The position numbers and the translations under genes were made by a program. A stretch of 15,161 nucleotides of DNA. It comes from a bacterium. Its GTDB lineage: Bacteria > Cyanobacteriota > Vampirovibrionia > Gastranaerophilales > Gastranaerophilaceae. The notes under the pieces were generated by a model. That model had not been told where the DNA came from. It made no database searches and worked only from the letters and a program-made list of their open reading frames with translations. Numbering within the stretch: the stretch's first letter is position 1; each line of letters starts with the position of its first letter. The stretch is from contig JAFXYU010000121.1 in the NCBI GenBank assembly GCA_017541565.1, positions 1 to 15,161 of the forward strand, in the 5' to 3' direction. Below are positions 6,465 to 12,141 of the stretch, piece after piece.

Positions 6465-7439
6465 ATGAAATATTTTGAGGTATTTAAAGCCGGAAACTAC
6501 CCACAAGGCAAATTTACAAAAGAGGAAATCCAAGAACTTGCTAAAAATTATGATCCGAGTTTTTGCGAAGCTCCTATTACATTAGACCATGAGCAAAAGG
6601 GACCTGCTTATGGATGGGTTGATAAATTAAAAGAAGAAGATGGCACTTTAAAAGCATCTTTTAAAGATTTATCAGATGATTTAAAAGAATTTGTTAACCA
6701 AGGCAAATACAAAAAGATATCTGTTGAAATATACAGAGAACTTGAAGGTAAAAAGCCATATTTAAAGGCTGTTTCTTTCTTGGGTGCAAGCATTCCGCAA
6801 GTTAAGGGAATGGAGCCGGTTGAATTCAAAGAGGGCGAATCAGAAGTCTATATCTTTGAAACTCAAACCGAAGAGGAAGATGAAACAGAAAATATTGAAG
6901 AGTTGAAAAATACTATTCAAGATTTGAAAAAACAAGTTGCTGATTTTAAAGAAAAGGCTCAAAACAAAGAAACCATCAAGGATTTAAAAAATCAGGTTAA
7001 GAATCTAAATGTTGAGCTTGCTAAATTCAAAGACGAAGCAGCTAACAAAGACGAAATTGCAAAAGAATTGCAGGAACTAAAAACAACTATAAGAGATAAA
7101 GACTTCAATGAGTTTATTGATTCTCAAATCTCTGCCGGTATTTTAACACCTGCGAATAAAGATGCTGTTTTATCTATTTTACAGGACTTGGACAATGTAA
7201 AAAAGTTTGACGAGTCCTCTAACAGCATTGACCAGTTTAAAAACTTTATCTCTGCATTACCAAAACAAGTTGAGTTTGATGAAATTGCTCAAAAAAATGC
7301 AAAAAAGAAATCAGATGAAGAATTAAAATATGCTGATGCAGATGAAGAAAGTCTTGAGATATTTAATCAGGCACAAACAATTGCAAAAGAAGAAAATATC
7401 TCATTTCGTGAAGCACTATTAAAGATTAAGGAGGTATAA
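6465..7439 (+). CDS. Prohead protease with scaffold domain, Mu gpI-like, 324 aa
   Basis: The N-terminal domain (residues 1-120) shows ITLDHEQKGPAYGWVDKL (38-55) with His42 and YKKISVEIY (82-90) with Ser86, the likely catalytic His and Ser of Mu-type head proteases. It is followed by an acidic linker and a long heptad-patterned coiled coil (about 145-235), then a helical C-terminus rich in Lys and Glu. Known: in Mu the protease and its C-terminal scaffold share a gene, and the protease matures the prohead and removes the scaffold. I chose the ATG at 6465, with GGAGAG 6 bases upstream, over an in-frame TTG at 6324 that lies upstream of the promoter. I found no internal in-frame start with a good ribosome binding site for a separate scaffold, as Mu gpZ has. 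It ends next to the capsid gene. Confidence 0.88.
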   Translation: MKYFEVFKAGNYPQGKFTKEEIQELAKNYDPSFCEAPITLDHEQKGPAYGWVDKLKEEDGTLKASFKDLSDDLKEFVNQGKYKKISVEIYRELEGKKPYLKAVSFLGASIPQVKGMEPVEFKEGESEVYIFETQTEEEDETENIEELKNTIQDLKKQVADFKEKAQNKETIKDLKNQVKNLNVELAKFKDEAANKDEIAKELQELKTTIRDKDFNEFIDSQISAGILTPANKDAVLSILQDLDNVKKFDESSNSIDQFKNFISALPKQVEFDEIAQKNAKKKSDEELKYADADEESLEIFNQAQTIAKEENISFREALLKIKEV

Positions 7440-8372
7440 ATGGGTCGCTTAGAAGAATTACGCATTAATGCCTATTTATCCGAGGTTGCACGTGGTTACA
7501 GCAATAACTCATTTATTGCCGAGAATCTGTTCCCTACAATACACTCTGATTTGGAAAAAATCGACATCTTTGAATTCAACAAAGAAGCATTCCAAATCTA
7601 TGACACAGAACGTGCAATTAGAGCTAATTCAAATGTAATTAGTCCTCAAGGATTCAAAAAGCATACAACTACCCTAACAGAACACGACTTGGCTTATCCG
7701 ATTGATTATCGTGAAGAAGAGGAAGCTCGTAAAATCAAACTGCAAGTACACGCAACAAATGTTGTTACTCAGGGATTACACTTAAAACTTGAAAAACAAT
7801 GTGCTGATTTGGCACAGGATCCTGCTAAATATCCGACAAATAATAAAATTGCTTTATCAGGTACTAGCCAATTTACACATAAAGATTCAGACCCTATTGG
7901 TGTAATTGATGATGCAAAAGATGCAGTTGCTCGTCAAATCGGTCAGGATCCTAACACATTAGTAATGGGACAAGAAGTGTGGGAATCATTGAAAAGAAAT
8001 GAATCTTTAAAAGGTTTAATCGCAAGCACTTCAAATAAAATTATTACTCTGGATTTATTAAAAGAGTTCTTTGAAATTGAAAATATTGTTGTTGGCAAAA
8101 CAATTTACTCAAATGCAAACAATCAATTTGAAAGAATATGGGGTAATAATATCATCTTGGCATTCGTTCCTCATTTAAATGCAAGAACTGAATACGATCC
8201 TGCATTTGCTTATACAGTTAGGAAAAAAGATGCACTTCAAATTGATGAATACGAAAAAGAGGGCAACAAAGTCCGCTATATTCGTGCAACTGATATTTAC
8301 ACCCCATTCCTTGTTGGTCCTGAAGCAGGTTATTTAATCTCTAATGTTAATGCACCAAAAGGAGGTCACTAG
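7440..8372 (+). CDS. Major capsid protein, 310 aa
   Basis: It follows the protease/scaffold gene with a near-perfect AAGGAGG five bases before the ATG. Family-like segments are HDLAYPIDYREEEEAR (about residues 81-96), the QGLHLKLEKQCADLAQD helix, LSGTSQFTHKDSDPIGVIDDA (about 139-159), PNTLVMGQEVWESLK, and a C-terminal YDPAFAYTVRKKDALQIDEY block. This is the pattern of capsid proteins with the HK97 fold in Mu- and GTA-like phages; the fold is inferred. It would form the icosahedral shell. No large N-terminal delta domain is evident, in keeping with a separate scaffold in the upstream protein. The last codons (GGH, stop) also serve as the ribosome binding site of the next gene. Confidence 0.9.
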   Translation: MGRLEELRINAYLSEVARGYSNNSFIAENLFPTIHSDLEKIDIFEFNKEAFQIYDTERAIRANSNVISPQGFKKHTTTLTEHDLAYPIDYREEEEARKIKLQVHATNVVTQGLHLKLEKQCADLAQDPAKYPTNNKIALSGTSQFTHKDSDPIGVIDDAKDAVARQIGQDPNTLVMGQEVWESLKRNESLKGLIASTSNKIITLDLLKEFFEIENIVVGKTIYSNANNQFERIWGNNIILAFVPHLNARTEYDPAFAYTVRKKDALQIDEYEKEGNKVRYIRATDIYTPFLVGPEAGYLISNVNAPKGGH

Positions 8373-8572
8373 TGGCACTGAAAAAATACAAAATTAAAAA
8401 CACTAACATTTTGCACGATGGAGTTGTAAGACACATCGGGGAAATTATAGAACTTGATGAAAAAGCAGCTGCTAAACTGCAAGATGTTTTGACTCTCGTA
8501 AAAGAAGTCGCAAATAAAACTCAAAACAAACCGAACGATCCTGAAAAAACAGGAGGTGAAGATGGCAAATAA
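8372..8572 (+). CDS. Small phage head-region protein, unknown function, 66 aa, GTG start
   Basis: The GTG shares a base with the capsid stop (TAGTG), and GGAGG (8361-8365) lies 6 bases upstream. The sequence reads KKYKIKNTNILHDGVVRHIGEIIELDEKAAAKL over residues 3-35, a short beta-rich pattern (a lysine-rich strand, HDG, GE.IEL.E..A..L) that recurs in small phage proteins next to capsid genes. The tail (from about residue 48) is polar and probably disordered (TQNKPNDPEKTGGEDGK). No defined role is known to me; a capsid accessory or completion protein is a reasonable guess from position. It overlaps the next gene by 11 bases. Confidence 0.75.
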   Translation: MALKKYKIKNTNILHDGVVRHIGEIIELDEKAAAKLQDVLTLVKEVANKTQNKPNDPEKTGGEDGK

Positions 8573-8900
8573 GTTATATAAACCCTTATTAATTGATTCT
8601 GTTTTAGCAACAGAAGACTTACCAAAACAAAGATTCGTTTCTTTTGACGGAAAAGTTTCTAAAGCCGGAGAAAAATCATACGGAATATGTGATGTTGAAA
8701 CAGAATCAGGACAATACGCACCAATAGCAACTGTTGGTATTTTGCTTATAGTAGCAGGTGGAACAATTACTGTCGGAAGTACAGTTTCATCTGATGCAAC
8801 AGGAAGAGCAGTTGTTACCGGAGAAAACCAAGCAGTAAATGGTTATGCTCTCGATGCCGGTGCAGAGGGTGATGTAATAAGAATTATTAGAGGAATTTAA
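8562..8900 (+). CDS. Capsid decoration protein, DUF2190-like, 112 aa
   Basis: The pattern is typical of DUF2190-type decoration proteins: ATEDLPKQRFVSFDGKVSKAG near the N-terminus, then SYGICDVETESGQYAPIATVG, a VAGGTITVGSTVSSDATGRAV beta segment, and a closing NGYALDAGAEGDVIRIIRG. These all-beta proteins bind the outer capsid as trimers or monomers and stabilise it. I took the ATG at 8562, with GGAGG five bases upstream at 8552-8556. A GTG at 8556 is in frame, but is itself part of that ribosome binding site. It lies between the capsid gene pair and the head-tail joining genes, and ends in TAATG with the next gene. Confidence 0.8.
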   Translation: MANKLYKPLLIDSVLATEDLPKQRFVSFDGKVSKAGEKSYGICDVETESGQYAPIATVGILLIVAGGTITVGSTVSSDATGRAVVTGENQAVNGYALDAGAEGDVIRIIRGI

Positions 8901-9343
8901 TGACTCTATACTGTACTCCCGAAAATATCGAATTACAAATTGGTAAACCTTCTCTTATCCAGCTCACTAATGACAACCCCGAACAGGAAACTGTCGATAT
9001 GGTTGTCTGCGATGAAGCTATTCTCTACTCCTCTACCCTTATCGATGGCTATTTGAGAGGAAAATACACACTACCCTTAAATAGCCACTTTCCTTTGTTA
9101 AAGGTTATTGCAATTGATTTAAGTATTTATCGTCTTTATTCAAGAAGAATTTATACAGAGATTCCTGAAACAATATCCGCAGCATACAAAAATGCAATTA
9201 AAACATTGGAAGATTTGAAAAAAGGAATAATAACACTTCAAACAGAAGAGGAAACCAATGTTCACTCCTCCGGAGAGTACAGAACAAATAAAACTGAATT
9301 GGACAGACTGTTTAATAAGCGAGTAATGAACTTTGAGTATTAG
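8900..9343 (+). CDS. Head-tail joining protein, Mu gp36-like (DUF1320), 147 aa
   Basis: The DUF1320 pattern is clear in the first 85 residues: YCTPENIELQIG, then DEAILYSSTLIDGYLRGKYTLPL (about 38-60), and PLLKVIAIDLSIYRLYSRR (about 65-83), followed by a conserved helical segment (ETISAAYKNAIKTLEDLKKG). In Mu-type phages this gene follows the capsid genes and is considered a neck or adaptor protein that joins the portal vertex to the tail. The start shares bases with the preceding stop (TAATG), and AGGAATTT precedes it. It overlaps the next gene by 11 bases. Confidence 0.88.
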   Translation: MTLYCTPENIELQIGKPSLIQLTNDNPEQETVDMVVCDEAILYSSTLIDGYLRGKYTLPLNSHFPLLKVIAIDLSIYRLYSRRIYTEIPETISAAYKNAIKTLEDLKKGIITLQTEEETNVHSSGEYRTNKTELDRLFNKRVMNFEY

Positions 9344-9752
9344 AGAGATTGAAAATTCAATAATCTTATATTTAAAAAGTAAATTCCCTGAATTTTTAGT
9401 TGAGGGATTCCCTGAAAAACCACAGGAATTTATATTATTACACCCGCTAGGTGCAGTCCTCGTTCATTACAGAGGCGGTAATTATACCAACTTAAATTCA
9501 CTCGGAATAATTTCACAAACAAAAGGTTTATCCTTTGCAATAACAGTCGTAACTCGTAACCTCCGGAATAATAAAGGAGCATACGAAACCCTCGACAGAG
9601 TAAAACAATATTTATGCGGATATAAAATCAACGGATGCACTAAAATGATTCCGCAAAAAGAAGCCTTTATATCAGAGACAAATGGTATTTGGCAATATGA
9701 AATAGAATTTACACTTACTACCCCAAGTATAGAAGAAATGGAGGAAATATAA
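9333..9752 (+). CDS. Mu gp37-like neck/tail-completion protein (DUF1834), 139 aa, TTG start
   Basis: The arrangement REIENSIILYLKSKF at the N-terminus, then LHPLGAVLVHYRGGNY (about residues 35-50), a strand SFAITVVTRNLRNNKGAYETLDRVKQYL and a final WQYEIEFTLTTPSIEE matches DUF1834 proteins, which in Mu-type phages lie between gp36 and the sheath and probably form the tail-side neck or terminator. The only sensible in-frame start is the TTG at 9333, inside the previous gene. Its ribosome binding site is weak (GAG at 9321), so translation probably depends on coupling to the previous gene. It ends in TAATG with the sheath gene. Confidence 0.83.
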   Translation: MSIREIENSIILYLKSKFPEFLVEGFPEKPQEFILLHPLGAVLVHYRGGNYTNLNSLGIISQTKGLSFAITVVTRNLRNNKGAYETLDRVKQYLCGYKINGCTKMIPQKEAFISETNGIWQYEIEFTLTTPSIEEMEEI

Positions 9753-10984
9753 TGCCTGCGAGTTTCTTACATGGTGTTGAAACCATAGAAATTGAAAAAG
9801 GTGCAAGAACGATTAAAACAGTAAAAACGGCTGTAATCGGTCTTGTCGGAACAGCTCCGATTCAAGATGTCGAGGCTGAATTTAAAACAGTAAATGAACC
9901 GACATTGATTTTGAATGAAATTGATGCAGTTAAATATTTTGGTTCTAAAAAAGACGGATTTACAATCCCACAAGCATTGGAAGCGATATTTGACCAAGGT
10001 GCCGGTATTGTAATTGTAATAAATGTCTATGATCCTGCGATACATGAAACTGTATCTGCTGTAACAAAAGCAGATATTATTGGTGGAGTTAATGCAGTTA
10101 CAGGCAAAAGAACAGGATTAAAAGCATTTGAAGACAGTTATTCATTATTCGGATACTTCCCGAAAATGATACTTGCTCCTGTTTATTGTGAAGATGCAGC
10201 CGTAGTCACAGCAATAAAAACTGTATGCGATAAAATTCGTGCTATCGGTATTGTTGATGCTCCTGTCGGGACAACAGTTCAAGATGCTATAAAAGGCAGA
10301 GGTCCAACAGGAACGATTAACTTTAATACATCTTCAGACAGAATTATCCTTTGTTATCCTCATTTAAAAGTTTATAACTCTGCGACAGATTCAACAGTTT
10401 TAGAACCATATTCATCAAGACTAGCAGGTGTTATTGCTGCCAAAGACATAGATAAAGGATACCATTGGTCTCCTTCAAATACGGAAATCAACGGAATTGT
10501 CGGTGTTGAAAAACAATTAACATCAATGCTTAACGATCCGACAAGTGAAGTTAATACCTTAAACGAAGCCGGCATTGTAACTATATTTAATTCTTCAGGT
10601 TCAGGATATAGAACTTGGGGAAACCGCTCGGCTGCATATCCTAGTTCCACAAGTGTTACTAATTTTATAAATATAAGAAGAACTGCTGACATTATTCACG
10701 AGAGTGTTGAATATTCAATGTTACAATTTATCGACTTCCCGATTGATAACGGACTTATTGATTCAATAACAGAATCTGTTAATGCGTTTATAAGAAGTTT
10801 AATCGGAAGAGGCGCACTAATTGACGGAAAGTGTTCATATAATCCTGACAAAAACCCTGTTACTCAAATAGCTGACGGACATCTTGTTTTCGATATTGAA
10901 TTTATGCCTCCAACTCCGGCAGAAAGAATCAGCTTTGAAAGTTTCATAGATATAGAACTACTTAAGTCATTAGGATCGTCATGA
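9752..10984 (+). CDS. Contractile tail sheath protein (P2 gpFI / Mu gpL family), 410 aa
   Basis: The N-terminus SFLHGVETIEIEKGARTIKTVKTAVIGLVGTAP (written here in parts: FLHGVETIEIEKG, then VKTAVIGLVGTAP) is the sheath hallmark, and the C-terminal half has TWGNRSA, FINIRRTADIIHESVEYS and EFMPPTPAERISF (about residues 381-393), typical of gpFI. Sheath subunits polymerise around the tube and contract on infection, so the virion is a myovirus. Length is in the usual 390-500 range. GGAGG lies 8 bases upstream of the ATG, which shares bases with the preceding stop. The stop overlaps the next start (ATGA). Confidence 0.95.
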   Translation: MPASFLHGVETIEIEKGARTIKTVKTAVIGLVGTAPIQDVEAEFKTVNEPTLILNEIDAVKYFGSKKDGFTIPQALEAIFDQGAGIVIVINVYDPAIHETVSAVTKADIIGGVNAVTGKRTGLKAFEDSYSLFGYFPKMILAPVYCEDAAVVTAIKTVCDKIRAIGIVDAPVGTTVQDAIKGRGPTGTINFNTSSDRIILCYPHLKVYNSATDSTVLEPYSSRLAGVIAAKDIDKGYHWSPSNTEINGIVGVEKQLTSMLNDPTSEVNTLNEAGIVTIFNSSGSGYRTWGNRSAAYPSSTSVTNFINIRRTADIIHESVEYSMLQFIDFPIDNGLIDSITESVNAFIRSLIGRGALIDGKCSYNPDKNPVTQIADGHLVFDIEFMPPTPAERISFESFIDIELLKSLGSS

Positions 10985-11169
10985 GAGCAGAAATAAATGA
11001 AAACGAAGAGTTGGAAATCTTCTGCGATGACAATGATATCTGTAAAACTTGCAGAAACACAAGAAGATGTCCTCTTATACAGGCAATAAATCAGGAAATT
11101 GTTATTTTGCATTATGCAGATGTTCAAATCTGTGAATGCGGATTATATCAAAAAGGAATCAGAAAATGA
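10981..11169 (+). CDS. Small Cys-rich protein between sheath and tube genes, unknown function, 62 aa
   Basis: This small protein has six cysteines in a regular layout: C15, C21, C24, C30, then C51 and C53 (CX5CX2CX5C and a CXC). The segments are FCDDNDICKTCRNTRRCP (14-31) and QICECGLYQKG (49-59). This suggests a zinc or metal-binding fold or a disulphide-tied domain, but I do not recognise the family. It starts with ATGA overlap to the sheath stop (AGGA five bases upstream) and ends with ATGA overlap to the tube start, so it is tightly coupled to both and should be real. In Mu and P2 the sheath is directly followed by the tube; an extra gene here is less usual. A tube-sheath chaperone or minor tail component is a guess. 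Confidence 0.72.
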   Translation: MRAEINENEELEIFCDDNDICKTCRNTRRCPLIQAINQEIVILHYADVQICECGLYQKGIRK

Positions 11170-11687
11170 GTAAAATTAAAATCAACAAACTAACAAACGC
11201 AAATGTTTATTTGAATGGTGTTAACTTATTAGGTCGTGCCGAGGAAGTTACATTACCTCAAATAAAACATAAGATGTCTGAACACAAAGGACTTGGGATG
11301 GTTGGTTCAGCTGAATTCTTTTCAGGTATAGATAAACTTGAATGTAAAATTAAATGGAATTCTTTGTATCCTGAAGTTTTACAAGATTCTGCTAATCCTT
11401 ACACCTCAACTATGATTCAGGTCAGAGCATCATTAGAAACTTATAACGGACTTGGAAAAATTGAAGAAGTTCCGGCAACTGCATTTATTATGGGAACTTT
11501 TAAAGAATTCCCGATGGGAACGATTAAACCTCAAGACAATGCAGAGTATGAAACACAAATGTCTGTTACTTATGCAAAGTTAGTCGTTAACGGACAGGAT
11601 ATTTTTGAAATCGATGTTCTTGAAAACATTTACAAAGTCGGCTCAAAAGACATTTTAAGTAGTTTTAGAAGAAATATAGGAGCTTAA
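11166..11687 (+). CDS. Tail tube protein (P2 gpFII-like), 173 aa
   Basis: The pattern matches P2 FII: ANVYLNGVNLLGRAEEVTLP (residues 13-32), KHKMSEHKGLGMVGSAEFFSG and LECKIKWNSLYPE, and a C-terminal half of beta strands ending in NIGA. Tube subunits stack as hexamers inside the sheath to form the DNA conduit. I took the ATG at 11166 with AAGGAA seven bases upstream. An in-frame ATG 10 codons earlier (11136) lies in the preceding small gene, and lacks a good site. The start overlaps the previous stop (ATGA). It precedes the chaperone gene by 2 bases. Confidence 0.93.
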   Translation: MSKIKINKLTNANVYLNGVNLLGRAEEVTLPQIKHKMSEHKGLGMVGSAEFFSGIDKLECKIKWNSLYPEVLQDSANPYTSTMIQVRASLETYNGLGKIEEVPATAFIMGTFKEFPMGTIKPQDNAEYETQMSVTYAKLVVNGQDIFEIDVLENIYKVGSKDILSSFRRNIGA

Positions 11688-11689
11688 TT

Positions 11690-12007
11690 ATGACGAAAAG
11701 CATTACATTACCCTCCGGCAAAATTGCAACAGTAAGACCGGGAAGAGGGTATGACCTCTTGCAGGCACAATTAAAAGCAAAGACTTCTGAAGAGATACCT
11801 TATGCTTTAATTGCTGAATTAACTGAAATTGACGGACAAAAACTTGTTTACGAAGACATCTTGGAACTTGATTTATCAGATGTAATAGCTCTTCAGGCTG
11901 AATTGTCGGGAAAGTTTCAGACCACAGCTCCGACTGTGGGAAATCAAAACAGGGAAAAACTTCAAGAAACTGTTGCTACGATCAACTCCCTGACTCCCAA
12001 AGCATAA
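11690..12007 (+). CDS. Tail assembly chaperone, P2 gpE-like (short, unshifted product), 105 aa
   Basis: LPSGKIATVRPGRGYDLLQA (residues 7-26), then YALIAELTEIDGQKLVYEDILEL (38-60) and LSDVIALQAELSGK (62-75), is the gpE pattern of P2- and Mu-like phages. The protein coats the tape measure during tail assembly and is usually absent from the finished virion. AGGAG (11678-11682) lies 7 bases before the ATG. The last 30 codons overlap a -1 frame that is open from 11902 to 12141. The frame-0 product is the abundant short form; a minor longer form is expected from the frameshift site at 11908-11914. Confidence 0.9.
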   Translation: MTKSITLPSGKIATVRPGRGYDLLQAQLKAKTSEEIPYALIAELTEIDGQKLVYEDILELDLSDVIALQAELSGKFQTTAPTVGNQNREKLQETVATINSLTPKA

Positions 12008-12141
12008 TTCATCTCTCTAAAGTGACAGGATGGCAATATACGGAAATCTGTAAAATGCCAATTCCTGTCCTTATCTATTGGTGTACTCAGGCTATAAAAT
12101 ACACGAATAAAAGAAATGAGGAAATTGAAAATCAATGCTAG
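11690..12141 (+). CDS. Tail assembly chaperone, -1 frameshifted E-E' fusion, 150 aa
   Basis: Frame 0 is read to codon 75 (AAG, 11912-11914), then the ribosome slips one base back and continues in the -1 frame from 11914 to the TAG at 12139-12141 for another 75 codons. The -1 segment has no sensible start of its own (a GTG near 12022 and an ATG near 12055, both without a ribosome binding site) yet its second half looks clearly coding: GWQYTEICKMPIPVLIYWCT, then QAIKYTNKRNEEIENQ, a helical, Trp- and Tyr-containing pattern of the E' type. The stop overlaps the tape-measure start (ATGCTAG). Known: in P2 (E+E') and lambda (G-T), the fused form contacts the tape measure. Inference rests on sequence alone; the ratio of products is unknown. 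Confidence 0.85.
11908..11939 (+). promoter_or_regulatory. Programmed -1 ribosomal frameshift signal: GGGAAAG, 7-base spacer, 6-bp hairpin
   Basis: The heptamer GGGAAAG (11908-11914) is in the correct phase, G GGA AAG, for frame 0, and fits X XXY YYZ. It is the same heptamer used in lambda genes G and T. After TTTCAGA (7 bases), CCACAG (11922-11927) pairs perfectly with CTGTGG (11934-11939) around the loop CTCCGA. The -1 frame opens at 11902, just 6 bases before the slip site, and continues to 12141. Confidence 0.85.

Noticed and set aside
6465..7439. An internal start for a separate scaffold protein, as with Mu gpZ
   Set aside because: GAGGAAG before an ATG near 6880 is out of frame, and the in-frame ATG at residue 116 has its AAGGGA too close. 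No convincing site was found.
12022..12141. A separate small gene for the E' segment starting at GTG (12022) or ATG (12055)
   Set aside because: Neither start has a ribosome binding site, and the frame is open back to 11902 with an in-phase slippery site and hairpin, so a frameshift explains it better.
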